From NCBI RefSeq assembly GCF_030013905.1, contig NZ_CP124862.1, forward strand, positions 2,669,051 through 2,733,050: DNA of 64,000 nucleotides, read 5' to 3'. Below are positions 7,507-15,563 of this stretch, one piece after another; position 1 is the first letter of the stretch, and the number at the start of each line of letters is the position of its first letter. The stretch is from Petroclostridium sp. X23. GTDB lineage: Bacteria > Bacillota > Clostridia > SK-Y3. The notes under the pieces are model-generated. The model saw only the letters and a list, made by a program, of their open reading frames with translations. It made no database searches and was not told where the DNA came from. The translations under genes and the position numbers were made by a program.

Positions 7507-9504
7507 TTAACTACCCATCCCCAACTGAGCCAATAGTGAATTTGTTTGGTTATTCAACTGGTTCATTGCTGTTTCCAGATTCGCATACTTTTTATATAGA
7601 CTGTCTTCCTTGCTATAGTAATTATCCCACATTAAATCCATGCGTTTTTCATAACCTAATATTTCATTATAGATCATATTATTAGTATAAGAACGATCTG
7701 CCTGAATTCCGGCTTTCTCAAGGAGTACCCCTTTACGCCCGCCACTATCGCTAAAAGTGGATATATTATCTTCAATAATATCGTATAACCGTTGGAACAA
7801 TCCCTCTTCATCGTATCGAATTTCCCTCTGTTCCTGTGATAACGTCCTATAATAAGCAGGTTCACTTGATGACTTCTGGCTGAATAAATTCATTACAGCA
7901 TCCGAATCATTCTGTATTGCATTTTTAAGCTTGGTTTCATCGATATTCAGCTTACCCTTCTCTGTATAAACCCCGGTAGTGATGCCAATACTGGTCAGAT
8001 TTATATTTACACCTTCAATAGGATCAAAAAGCGCCCTTCTCATATCCATTACGATTTTTTCTAAAATAGCATCATTTCTTAATAGACCCGTCTTTGCCTG
8101 TTCCTCCCAATTCTCTATTTCTTTTTCGCTCATGGCCTCTTTCTGCTCATCTGTAAGAGGGACATAATTGCGATCATATTTTTCCGATAGCCTGTTATTA
8201 ATGGTCGTTATCATCTCATTATACTTTTCTACGAACTTCTGAATATTTTCATAAATACCGTCTACATCCAAATCTACAGTAACATTTTGAATTGTATCTA
8301 CTTCTGTATCTTTCGGATCTCGCAGCAATGTATAGGTAAGATCATTTACGCTTAAAGAATTTGTGCTTCGGGTAATCTCCTGCTCATCAATCAGTGCCTT
8401 CGCATCCTTACCATAGGTCACCCCGTCTACATCACCGCTGTTTGGTATGACATTGTTTACTGAGATAGCACTTACAAAATTATATCCCGGATCTTCTTCA
8501 TTAATTATAATTGCCCCTGCGGCACCGGTCTCTTTAGAGGCTATTACAAAATGATCGGTGGTTTCATCATATCTCATGGTCACATTGGCAGTTTCATCGC
8601 CATTAATGGTGCTCATCATGTTGCTTAGAGACGTTGTTCTATCAAACTCAAAGGTTTTATTATTAATGGTAAATTTGAGCTTATCATTTTCATCAAATTT
8701 CCATGCAGTTTTCATTTTTGGTACAATGTTCTCTAAGGAATCATAGATATTAATACGGTTACTGGTACCTGGCGTAATTCTCAATATGCTTGTCGCATCT
8801 TTTGTCTCGGAACTACCGCTATATATTGATAGTTTTGTAGCTCCACTTACGGTAGAAAATTTAATCTTATCATCTGTTCCCACTTGTAGTACCTCAATTT
8901 TATCTGCTCCAAAGGCTTCATTAATTAGTTTTTGAAGTCCCTTCTTTGCAGGATCGCCTCCTCCGGTTATCAGGTCATCTGTCGTTGAATAGTCGGCATC
9001 AAAAGTGATCTCTTTTGTAACACCATCCAATGTAAGTGTTATACTTTTACCTTTAAGCTTCGCTGATGATAAATTCATATCTCGCGTACTAATCAGTTCC
9101 TGGGTAACATTTTCAGTGCTTTGTGCTTGCGCTGCTGAAGCCCTCTGCAGCACTTTAACACTATGGCTGCCCGACATCGCATTTACCGTGCCACTGACAG
9201 AAACTAATGTACTGGTTTGTCCTGTAGCGCTATCCACAGTAGAAGCCGTATATTTTTTATAATTGGATTGAGACAGCATATTGGTTGATGGTTTCAAAAC
9301 ATCCATATACTCGCTTTTAATCCCTCTTAATAGGTTGGTAACCTCTCTGTATTGATCACGTTTCCACTCGGCAACTTGTTTTTTTTGTGATACGACATCA
9401 ATACGCATTCTCTCAATACTGAGGGTATTTTTGATAATCGAATCAGTATCCAGTCCTGTAGCCAGTCCTGTCAACCTCATACTGTTAATCCGCGAAATCG
9501 TCAT
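7507..9504 (-). CDS. fliD: Flagellar cap protein FliD (HAP2) with an inserted module
   Basis: The 665-residue filament cap protein has the FliD_N motif (RLTGLATGLDTDSIIKNTLSIERMRID, residues 10-36), a helical D1 (to about 95), and the FliD_C region in the last ~250 residues (YEKMDLMWDNYYSKEDSLYKKY-like end with a Tyr/Asn-rich coiled coil and terminal LLAQLGMG). Residues ~149-243 form a beta-rich module (SITLTLDGVTKEITFDADY, LINEAFGADKIEV, IKFSTVSGATKLSIYSG) that resembles modules in this locus's flagellin and FlgL. FliD is longer than many (450-550). AAGGAGTGG precedes the ATG. A sigma-D-type promoter lies about 90 bp upstream. Confidence 0.95.
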   Translation of the reverse strand: MTISRINSMRLTGLATGLDTDSIIKNTLSIERMRIDVVSQKKQVAEWKRDQYREVTNLLRGIKSEYMDVLKPSTNMLSQSNYKKYTASTVDSATGQTSTLVSVSGTVNAMSGSHSVKVLQRASAAQAQSTENVTQELISTRDMNLSSAKLKGKSITLTLDGVTKEITFDADYSTTDDLITGGGDPAKKGLQKLINEAFGADKIEVLQVGTDDKIKFSTVSGATKLSIYSGSSETKDATSILRITPGTSNRINIYDSLENIVPKMKTAWKFDENDKLKFTINNKTFEFDRTTSLSNMMSTINGDETANVTMRYDETTDHFVIASKETGAAGAIIINEEDPGYNFVSAISVNNVIPNSGDVDGVTYGKDAKALIDEQEITRSTNSLSVNDLTYTLLRDPKDTEVDTIQNVTVDLDVDGIYENIQKFVEKYNEMITTINNRLSEKYDRNYVPLTDEQKEAMSEKEIENWEEQAKTGLLRNDAILEKIVMDMRRALFDPIEGVNINLTSIGITTGVYTEKGKLNIDETKLKNAIQNDSDAVMNLFSQKSSSEPAYYRTLSQEQREIRYDEEGLFQRLYDIIEDNISTFSDSGGRKGVLLEKAGIQADRSYTNNMIYNEILGYEKRMDLMWDNYYSKEDSLYKKYANLETAMNQLNNQTNSLLAQLGMGS

Positions 9505-9594
9505 AATTTTCCACTCCTTTTACACATCCACGCTGTCAATGAATCAATTTTTTGTAGTAAGCTATAACATATCTGTTGTAACCTTCTAAGTATT

Positions 9595-9622
9595 ATATCG
9601 TCAATTTAGATTAAATTATTTA
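9595..9622 (-). promoter_or_regulatory. Sigma-D-type promoter for the fliD operon
   Basis: On the minus strand TAAATAAT (9615-9622) and GACGATAT (9595-9602) are 12 bases apart. They match TAAAGTTT and GCCGATAA in the core TAAA and CGATA positions. The same 12-nt spacing occurs ahead of flgM and the flagellin gene. Confidence 0.7.
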
Positions 9623-9712
9623 TATACTAATAATATATTTCAGAATTTTATTATCAAAATTAAAGAAAAGATCCTTCTTAGGATCTTTCATTTATTCTAA
9701 ACAAGCATCTTT

Positions 9713-9940
9713 CTAAGACAATAGGATACTTTCACCGTTTAGAAGCCTCACCTGCTCTTCAAGGTCTTTCAACTGCTCATTAATCTTTTTGGTTTCTTCA
9801 ACAGATAGATCTTGATTAATTACTTTTTGAGCTAACTCTCTCATTTTAATAATACTATTATAGGTAGTAACTCCTAGCTTTGGTTGTATTATATCACATT
9901 GGTCATTATATGCTATAGACACTATTGTTTTGAATTGCAA
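9713..9940 (-). CDS. Small protein resembling the D1 helix of flagellin/FlgL
   Basis: The frame encodes 75 residues. From residue 28 it reads SIIKMRELAQKVINQDLSVEETKKINEQLKDLEEQVRLL, which lines up with flagellin 83-124 (MRELAVQSAS, then IQKELDQLKSEVDRI) and even better with FlgL (RELTVKASNGVLSVDDTLKI). Nothing else of flagellin is present. Its C-terminal 40 residues also match the 77-residue gene at 10731. The start is doubtful: 9940 is a TTG without a ribosome site, and an ATG at residue 33 lacks one too, so this may be a remnant with a broken 5' end. No function is known to me for such a protein. Confidence 0.45.
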   Translation of the reverse strand: MQFKTIVSIAYNDQCDIIQPKLGVTTYNSIIKMRELAQKVINQDLSVEETKKINEQLKDLEEQVRLLNGESILLS

Positions 9941-9981
9941 TAAGTTAATATATGTTAAGTGTCCGTGAAATCTATTCTTTA

Positions 9982-10605
9982 CTATTCCTGCTCATCTACC
10001 TCTGGAAGAACCCCAACAAATCTAGCCAGTGATATAACCGTCATAATAATTCCAGAAATCACCTCAAGAACTGCAATACTATGTAAGATACTAAATGTAT
10101 CTCCAAAATCTGATACAAGCTCACTATATTGAAAGGTAGCCATGCACAGGAAATTCTTTACTACATACTCTAGCCATGATCTAGACATAGGCTGATTTGC
10201 AATGGCAATGATCGAAATAATCACAGCACTATACCAAAATATAACTTCTATATAGTTATGAAGAAGAGCTAATACCATCCTCCGAATAGATTTTATCTTA
10301 TATTCTTTACCAATTTTCCAAGATCGATAAGAATCAAACAGCAGAACATTGATTTGATAGATAATTACTTCAAAAACCCGAATACTTCCGTAAAATATAA
10401 CCAGGAACATCAATTCAGGAACCGATTTTCCTATTCTGAACACCAAATAGGAGCTAACAATAGATCCTATCAGATTGCCTAAAACCCATCCATCCACAAA
10501 AGTATGGGTAATCTCTTTTTTAAAAGCGTTTTTTATAATGCTACATACGAGACTAAACATGGATACTTGCCTTAAAAAGCCAAATATAGATTCCCAAAAA
10601 TCCAT
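9982..10605 (-). CDS. Unrecognised membrane protein with channel-like architecture
   Basis: The 207-residue product has four or five hydrophobic segments (IGSIVSSYLVFRIG, ELMFLVIFYGSIRVFEVIIYQI, YIEVIFWYSAVIISIIAIA and a last IAVLEVISGIIMTVISLARF). Between the last two lies a polar re-entrant-looking stretch with FQYSELVSDFGDTF, which recalls the pore loop of two-TM potassium channels but has no TVGYG filter. I do not recognise the family. The ATG at 10605 follows AGAAGG; an ATG at 10641 behind GGGGG is an alternative. It lies between the two flagellin-D1-like small genes in an accessory island between fliC and fliD, so a motility link is only positional. Confidence 0.6.
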   Translation of the reverse strand: MDFWESIFGFLRQVSMFSLVCSIIKNAFKKEITHTFVDGWVLGNLIGSIVSSYLVFRIGKSVPELMFLVIFYGSIRVFEVIIYQINVLLFDSYRSWKIGKEYKIKSIRRMVLALLHNYIEVIFWYSAVIISIIAIANQPMSRSWLEYVVKNFLCMATFQYSELVSDFGDTFSILHSIAVLEVISGIIMTVISLARFVGVLPEVDEQE

Positions 10606-10730
10606 CAAAAATCCTTCTGATTTTCCTCTCAGTTTTTCCATATATTTTGTATACCCCCGATAATTTCCCAACGCAATACTGTCTACATGCGTAGGATCTT
10701 TGGCAGGTTTTGAAATAGAAATACTTTTCC

Positions 10731-10964
10731 CTAGGACAACTTAGTACTCTCACTGTCCAGTAGTCTCACCTGCTCTTCTAGGTCTTTCACGTTTTTGTCG
10801 ATCTTTTGCATTTCTTCATCAGTCACGTTTTCATTTGCTACCCACTGAGCTAGTCCTTTCATTTGAAGGAGTTTCTCTTCGATCATATCAAGGATTTGCA
10901 ATCGTTGTTTCACTCGCTCCAACTGTTCTTGTAGCTCTTTCTTCGCATGCTCTTGTTCTTTCAT
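10731..10964 (-). CDS. Small coiled-coil protein resembling the flagellin D1 helix
   Basis: The 77-residue protein is highly charged and fully helical (KEQEHAKKELQEQLERVKQR, then MKGLAQWVANENVTDEEMQKI and KDLEEQVRLLDSE). Residues ~33-70 match the 75-residue frame at 9713 and the flagellin/FlgL D1 helix pattern (M-x2-LA-x10-EE-x-x-KI-x7-L-x3-V-x-LL). The N-terminal third is an extra coiled coil. A weak GAGATGATG precedes the ATG. It follows the YjfB-like gene by 21 bp, so the two are probably co-transcribed. Unlike the frame at 9713 it has an ordinary start and looks intact. Function unknown. Confidence 0.65.
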   Translation of the reverse strand: MKEQEHAKKELQEQLERVKQRLQILDMIEEKLLQMKGLAQWVANENVTDEEMQKIDKNVKDLEEQVRLLDSESTKLS

Positions 10965-10985
10965 GTCATCATCTCTTTTTCTTCT

Positions 10986-11183
10986 CTACAGTCGAACATC
11001 TATATTTTTTCCAAGGTAAGGGGTGACAGATTGATCCATTATCTTAGTATTGTGCTGTACCATTTGTACCATATCATTCATTTGTATTTTTCCTGCATCC
11101 ATTACCATCTTCATGACTGAAATGCTTGCTTGCTGGGCTACTTTCATTTGGCTTAGTCCCATTGATAATGCTGCTATATCCAT
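10986..11183 (-). CDS. YjfB-family putative motility protein
   Basis: The 65-residue protein matches the YjfB_motility family: MDIAALSMGLSQMKVAQQASISVMKMVMDAG at the start and the terminal TPYLGKNIDVRL. AAAGGAGG gives a strong start. The family is found near flagellar genes in Bacillota but has no established function. Its last residues GKN-I-D-V-R-L are almost the same as the end of the DUF6470 protein in this cluster (GKN-V-D-I-R-L). Confidence 0.85.
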   Translation of the reverse strand: MDIAALSMGLSQMKVAQQASISVMKMVMDAGKIQMNDMVQMVQHNTKIMDQSVTPYLGKNIDVRL

Positions 11184-11201
11184 GGTATTGCCTCCTTTCT
11201 C

Positions 11202-11567
11202 CTATGATAATATTAGAGGTTTCATGATTTCTCCCAGTTCGTCTTTCCAGTTCTTGAAAGTTGGTTCTAATGTAAACTGCATGATTTCATAAACTTTTTG
11301 TCGATTTGTGCTTTCGTATTCTTTTACCATGATGTCAAAAGCTGTGCTTAGTTTTCCAGCTTTCTCTATTATCTTATTCTCAGGTAGTTTTTCTAGCATT
11401 GAAGATATGCTTTTTTCTATTTCTATAAAGGCAGATGTTAAATCTGTAAGAACAGTTATAGTTCCTTCTATATTAAGTTCTTCTAGTTTTTGTTTTACAT
11501 AGTCCATTCCCTCTTCCATAGTTTCTAAAAGGTCTAATATTTGTGCTATGACTTCTTGATTTGGCAT
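11202..11567 (-). CDS. Uncharacterised helical protein of the flagellar locus
   Basis: The protein has 121 residues from the ATG at 11567, which AGGTG precedes; an earlier in-frame start at 11642 lies in AT-rich leader. It is acidic and helical (AQILDLLETMEEGMDYVKQKLEELNIEGTI, AFIEIEKSISSMLEKLPEN, YEIMQFTLEPTFKNWKDELG). It resembles short proteins of clostridial flagellar regions, possibly those now grouped as DUF8042, but I cannot confirm this. It is the first gene after the flagellin terminator and starts a set of three or four small genes before fliD. It may bind a flagellar subunit; that is inference from location and size only. Confidence 0.6.
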   Translation of the reverse strand: MPNQEVIAQILDLLETMEEGMDYVKQKLEELNIEGTITVLTDLTSAFIEIEKSISSMLEKLPENKIIEKAGKLSTAFDIMVKEYESTNRQKVYEIMQFTLEPTFKNWKDELGEIMKPLILS

Positions 11568-11680
11568 ATTATCACCTACTTTCTTAATTTCGTTATATAT
11601 TCTGTATTTTAAAATCTTTAATAACAACTTTATACCTAACATAAGAATACAACACTATTCTTCCTTACCTATAAAGTATG

Positions 11681-11716
11681 CAAAAGAGCCAGAGGAAATA
11701 TTCCCCTGACCCTCTA
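11681..11716 (-). terminator. Flagellin gene terminator
   Basis: An imperfect stem (11685-11697 with 11702-11716) followed on the minus strand by TTTTG lies about 20 bp past the flagellin stop codon. Confidence 0.65.
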
Positions 11717-11737
11717 CTGTTATTGCTAGGTATTCAA

Positions 11738-14485
11738 TTATCTTAATAACTGAAGTACTCCTTGAGGCGCTTGGTTCGCTTGGGCTAGCATTGCTTGCGC
11801 TGCTTGTTGAAGAATGTTGTTCTTAGTGAATTCCATCATTTCCTTCGCCATATCTACATCTCTGATTCTTGACTCAGATGCTTGTAGGTTTTCAGAGGAT
11901 GTATCTAAGTTCTTGATTGTATGTTCTAATCTGTTCTGAAGAGCACCAAGCTTAGATCTTTCTGCTGACACAGATTCGATTGCATTATTGATTACAGTAA
12001 TTGCAGACTCTGCACCTTTTTGTGTTGTTACATCAATATCTCTTACTTTTAATGCACTACTGCTCATTTCATTTAAGTCTACTGCCAATGTTTGACCTTC
12101 ATTTGCTCCGATATGCATTGCTAAAGATGCATCGCTTTTTGCATCTTGAGCCTGTTGCGTAACAGTCATATCATTGAAAACTCTGTTAAATGCACCAACT
12201 TCAGAGCTATCTGTTGCTGATTTTACAGCATTAAATTTCATGTTACTTAAATCTTTTGAAGCTCCTGCTTCACCTTCGATATTCAGTTTACCTGTATCTG
12301 TATCTAAGGTAATATTGGCATTTTTTAATTCATCAACTTTCTTCATTTCATTAAATAAATCTTGTACTGTTGTATCATTTGTAACAGTAACAGATGTTGA
12401 GAATGCCTTGCCATCTTGTGTTCCACTGAAAGTGATTACATTTCCTGCTTCAATTCCTAAACTGTTTCCATCTGTATCTGCTAAAGTAATAAGCTGAGCA
12501 GAGTTTCCTAAACTACCATCTATGTGGTCTGTTCCAGCATTATCAACATTATTTGGTGCTGTGCTTACTGTAGCTGTATTAGTGGCATTTCCAATATATT
12601 GAGCAGCTCCATTTCCAGTGATTGTAAAGGCGGAAGCCCCTGCATTCGGTGTAAATTGAAGATACTCTGCTCCACCATCCGTTACTATGTTCACTGTAAC
12701 GGCATCCTTGCCAAATTCAGTATCTAAATGCTCTTGAATAACCTTAGCTAAAGTATTACTGGAAACATCCTTAGAAGCTGTGATTTCAGCTGCACTTGTT
12801 AAATCTAAAGAGGTTGCTTTTGTACCTAAGGTAAAGGTCAGGGTATTATCTGTTGCATGGGCACTTATTCCTCCAGCAAGGTCTACTGTACTGGTTATCG
12901 TTCCTGCTGTAGCAGCTCTTCCAATTGCTGTTTGTGCTGTTCCTGCAACCGCTACGCTAGAATCTGCGCCCTTTGTAGCTGATGTGAAGACAATTTTATT
13001 ATTATCATCTAAAGAGGCTTCTACTTTCCCCTTTAGGGCTGCATTTCCATCTATTTTCGTATTGATTTCATCTACTAAGTCTTGGCGAGTCTTATAGGTT
13101 CCAGCCTCTAAAGTAATGTTTTGGGCAGTTCCTCCGTCTACTGTTAAGTTAAGGACATCATTAACACCTGTGGAGATCACAGTTCCTTCTGCCCTTGCAT
13201 TGATATGGTCTACCCCTGATGTAGCACTTGCAGCCCCTACAGTGGTTGCTGCAGCTGATGTAACTGTACCAACATTAACTGCACCATTTGTTGATGTATC
13301 TACAGTCAAAGCATTTGCACGCAATCCTTCTGCCAAGGTAAATGTCATATTGTTACTACCATTGAGACCTACAGTTAATGCACCTGCACCAAATGCAGTA
13401 TTTATCTTTCCTTGAATATGAGTTACATAGTCTTCTCTAGTATAGGTACCTGCATCCAAAGTAATCGTTGCTGTCTTACTACCTATAGTAATATCTATTT
13501 GATCACTTGCACCAGCCGCTACTGTATTTGTAGTTGCATGTATCGTACCATCTCCTGCACCGGTTGTACGATATTCGTCTCCATATCCCATGGTTGCAAG
13601 TGCGTCCCCTTCTGTTCCAGCAGAAGTAGCAGCGGCAACTGTAATACTTGTACCTGAGCCGTCATCTCTTGTTTGGATGACCAGTTTATTATTATCATCT
13701 ACAGTTACATTTACTTGCTTATAATATTCATTCGCTGAAGCAGCTGTCAACGCATCATTAATTGCCGTTTGAACAGCTGATGCAAAGTCTTCTCTAGAGT
13801 AGCTGCCTGCAGCAATGGTAACATCTGCCAATGCTTCACCATTGATCGTAATATCAAAGGCATCATTTACGTCAGATCTAATCACTGTGGTTTCAGCCAA
13901 TGCGATAGAGCCAGTTAATTTATATCCCTGTCCTTCTTGTCCAGCAATGGCTTCTTTGATAGCTACTGCACCTCCTGCTGTAGCTGTACCTGCTGCAGCT
14001 TGAACATCCATTGCATTGAATTTATTGGAAACTGCTTTTGTACCTTGTAATTCTCTTGATGAACTTAAACTACCATTTAGTAGCTTCTTCGTATTGAATT
14101 CAGTAGTGAAGGCAATTCTATCCACTTCACTTTTTAATTGATCTAGCTCTTTTTGTATTTCTCCACGGTCAACACCTGCATTAGTGTCACTCGCTGATTG
14201 AACAGCAAGTTCTCTCATTCTTTGGAGAATCGCTTGAGTTTCTCCAAGAGCACCCTCTGCTGTTTGAATTAAAGAAATGGAGTCTTGTGCATTTCTAGAA
14301 GCTTGATTTAAACCTCTAATTTGTCCTCTCATTTTTTCAGAGATTGCAAGACCTGCTGCATCATCTGCTGCGTTGTTGATTCTAAAGCCTGATGATAATT
14401 TTCCCATTGACTTTGCACCATTAGCACCAGCAGTACCCAACTGTCTGTGGGTGTTCATTGCCATTAAGTTGTTGTTAATTCTCAT
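11738..14485 (-). CDS. fliC: Flagellin, 915 residues with five surface modules
   Basis: The filament subunit has complete D0/D1 ends: residues 1-145 (MRINNNLMAMNTHRQLG, RINNAADDAAGLAISEKMRGQIRGL, MRELAVQSASD) and about 815-915 (AIESVSAERSKLGALQNRLEHTI, then ESRIRDVDMAKEM and a final GVLQLLR). Ordinary flagellins have 270-500 residues. Here the centre holds five beta-rich modules of ~80-100 residues (about 199-296, 314-412, 434-524, 543-632 and 664-745) with a shared plan: DxITIxG.., a TI-x-L-x-AGTY stretch, R-x-D-x-x-x-x-I-x-x-x-I, then a DDNNK-type turn and a final beta strand. The last module resembles the flagellin hook IN motif. AAGGAGGAG gives a strong start; regulation is by a sigma-D promoter and probably by CsrA at the leader. 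Confidence 0.95.
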   Translation of the reverse strand: MRINNNLMAMNTHRQLGTAGANGAKSMGKLSSGFRINNAADDAAGLAISEKMRGQIRGLNQASRNAQDSISLIQTAEGALGETQAILQRMRELAVQSASDTNAGVDRGEIQKELDQLKSEVDRIAFTTEFNTKKLLNGSLSSSRELQGTKAVSNKFNAMDVQAAAGTATAGGAVAIKEAIAGQEGQGYKLTGSIALAETTVIRSDVNDAFDITINGEALADVTIAAGSYSREDFASAVQTAINDALTAASANEYYKQVNVTVDDNNKLVIQTRDDGSGTSITVAAATSAGTEGDALATMGYGDEYRTTGAGDGTIHATTNTVAAGASDQIDITIGSKTATITLDAGTYTREDYVTHIQGKINTAFGAGALTVGLNGSNNMTFTLAEGLRANALTVDTSTNGAVNVGTVTSAAATTVGAASATSGVDHINARAEGTVISTGVNDVLNLTVDGGTAQNITLEAGTYKTRQDLVDEINTKIDGNAALKGKVEASLDDNNKIVFTSATKGADSSVAVAGTAQTAIGRAATAGTITSTVDLAGGISAHATDNTLTFTLGTKATSLDLTSAAEITASKDVSSNTLAKVIQEHLDTEFGKDAVTVNIVTDGGAEYLQFTPNAGASAFTITGNGAAQYIGNATNTATVSTAPNNVDNAGTDHIDGSLGNSAQLITLADTDGNSLGIEAGNVITFSGTQDGKAFSTSVTVTNDTTVQDLFNEMKKVDELKNANITLDTDTGKLNIEGEAGASKDLSNMKFNAVKSATDSSEVGAFNRVFNDMTVTQQAQDAKSDASLAMHIGANEGQTLAVDLNEMSSSALKVRDIDVTTQKGAESAITVINNAIESVSAERSKLGALQNRLEHTIKNLDTSSENLQASESRIRDVDMAKEMMEFTKNNILQQAAQAMLAQANQAPQGVLQLLR
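12251..13891 (-). repeat. Five diverged modules inside the flagellin gene
   Basis: This stretch encodes flagellin residues ~199-745. The modules are diverged at DNA level but keep the same secondary-structure plan and spacing. Composition is richer in G and C than the flanks, with Ala, Thr, Asp and Gly dominating. The boundaries are judged by eye. Confidence 0.65.
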
Positions 14486-14492
14486 AATATAA

Positions 14493-14530
14493 CTCCTCCT
14501 TGATAAATATTTCGGGCATCCATGCCCCTA
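14493..14530 (-). promoter_or_regulatory. Flagellin leader: CsrA-type hairpin and ribosome site
   Basis: On the minus strand a hairpin GGGCA-TGGA-TGCCC (14513-14527) presents ATGGAT in its loop region, close to the CsrA SELEX core CA-n-GGAUG. Twelve bases downstream the Shine-Dalgarno AAGGAGGAG (14493-14501) holds a second GGA. Bacillus hag has the same two-site arrangement. The genes for CsrA and its antagonist FliW are directly upstream. Binding itself is inferred. Confidence 0.6.
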
Positions 14531-14537
14531 CTTTTTT

Positions 14538-14565
14538 AATGGACAATGGACAATGGACAATGGAC
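14538..14565. repeat. Heptamer tandem array (AATGGAC unit)
   Basis: Four exact 7-bp units lie in the flagellin 5' leader, just upstream of the CsrA-type hairpin. Confidence 0.85.
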
Positions 14566-14612
14566 AATATAAAATTGCCGACCGTTCAAAGCAATTGTCC
14601 GATATTAACATT

Positions 14613-14628
14613 ATGGTTGGCCAACCAT
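14613..14628. promoter_or_regulatory. 16-bp perfect palindrome in the flagellin leader
   Basis: ATGGTTGG-CCAACCAT lies about 15-30 bases downstream of the predicted transcription start. It could be a repressor operator or a small RNA hairpin. No protein is known to me for it. Confidence 0.5.
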
Positions 14629-14650
14629 TTGTTTTTAGATTTCAATATAT

Positions 14651-14678
14651 ATATCGATTTAAATCTTCAAATACTTTA
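14651..14678 (-). promoter_or_regulatory. Sigma-D-type promoter for flagellin
   Basis: TAAAGTAT (14671-14678) and ATCGATAT (14651-14658) are 12 bases apart on the minus strand. The leader would be about 155 nt. Confidence 0.7.
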
Positions 14679-14687
14679 GCGAAAAAC

Positions 14688-14720
14688 AAAAAAATTCTAC
14701 AGGTTTTGTAGAATTTTTTA
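14688..14720 (-). terminator. Terminator after csrA
   Basis: Stem AAAATTCTAC (14691-14700) with GTAGAATTTT (14708-14717), preceded and followed by A/T runs, separates the flgM-csrA operon from the flagellin promoter. Confidence 0.8.
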
Positions 14721-14747
14721 TAATCTCTAGATAATTCAATAATGATA

Positions 14748-14966
14748 TCACTTTTTAAATAGTCCATAAAGATCTGTAGGCTTACTGTCAGCTGCTTTTT
14801 TATTTTCTTCTTGAATTTCAAGGAATACTTCCTTCCTATGTATGGTTATATTACGAGGAGCACTAATGCCAAGGCGTACTTGGTCTCCCTGGATATCAAT
14901 AATAGTAATTTCGATATTATCTCCGATGATGATGGACTGGGTCTTTTTTCTAGATAGCACGAGCAT
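14748..14966 (-). CDS. csrA: Carbon storage regulator CsrA
   Basis: The 72-residue RNA-binding protein shows the CsrA fold: [47 protein letters not shown], including the Arg that contacts GGA RNA in R-L-G-I-x-A-P and R-K-E-V. In Bacillota, CsrA represses flagellin translation and is titrated by FliW. The ATG at 14966 follows GGTGG and lies four bases past the fliW stop codon, so the two are coupled. The longer GTG frame from 14978 only adds four residues read from the fliW end. The C-terminal tail (from about 52) is variable. The likely target is the hairpin in the next gene's leader. Confidence 0.95.
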   Translation of the reverse strand: MLVLSRKKTQSIIIGDNIEITIIDIQGDQVRLGISAPRNITIHRKEVFLEIQEENKKAADSKPTDLYGLFKK

Positions 14967-14970
14967 GGTT

Positions 14971-15420
14971 TCATCCACCTGCCTTTTGCTGGAATTGTTC
15001 CATAAAATAGTACTTGATGGGATAATCGCCTTTTTCCATTACAACCTGCTTGCCTTTATTATTATCAGCATTAATCAATACAGGCGCTTTTAAGTTAGCT
15101 GTCATTTTAGCCAGTTCTTCGGGTACTACTACAATAGAATAAATGTTTACTTTTGCAGTATCTTTGATCTCTAGAACTTCTATCTCACTATCATCAATAT
15201 CTATCACATAATTTGGAGTGATAAGTCTTGGGTCAATGATTACAAAGGCAAGTTCCGGCATGTCCACTCCTTGGAGCCAGCTAAAAGGAAGGGTCTCATC
15301 TTCGCTATGGATAACTATAAACTTTTTAATTTGCTCAAAACCGGGGATGCCTTCCGGGAAATCAATGATATTTTTTTCATCTATTTCAATTGTACCAAAG
15401 TACTTTGTATGTAACTTCAT
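14971..15420 (-). CDS. fliW: Flagellar assembly factor FliW
   Basis: The 149-residue protein has the family pattern: [58 protein letters not shown], and [17 protein letters not shown]. FliW binds either flagellin or CsrA, so it senses unassembled flagellin and relieves CsrA repression. GGAGG lies nine bases before the ATG at 15420. It sits between the DUF6470 gene and csrA, as in Bacillus subtilis (yviE-fliW-csrA-hag). All three parts of the switch (fliW, csrA, flagellin leader) are present within 1 kb. Confidence 0.95.
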   Translation of the reverse strand: MKLHTKYFGTIEIDEKNIIDFPEGIPGFEQIKKFIVIHSEDETLPFSWLQGVDMPELAFVIIDPRLITPNYVIDIDDSEIEVLEIKDTAKVNIYSIVVVPEELAKMTANLKAPVLINADNNKGKQVVMEKGDYPIKYYFMEQFQQKAGG

Positions 15421-15501
15421 AAACTTCCTCCTGCATTCATTATACATTGTTTCCATTTTAGTTAAACTTTAAATAGGATAATTAAGAATTATTTAAATAT
15501 C

Positions 15502-15527
15502 TGGGGTAGACACAAGGCCTACCCCTA
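15502..15527. repeat. GTAGGG-type hairpin repeat
   Basis: On the minus strand it reads GTAGGGGTAGGC, loop, GTCTACCCC, a member of the GTAGGG-headed hairpin family. It lies between fliW and the DUF6470 gene. Confidence 0.6.
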
Positions 15528-15563
15528 CCATACAATATTGCTGAATTAAAAGAGTGTAGAAAT

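Noticed and set aside
12174-14003. Long open frames on the plus strand opposite the flagellin gene
   Set aside because: They are shadows of a GC-richer, Ala/Thr-rich gene and have no ribosome sites or family motifs.
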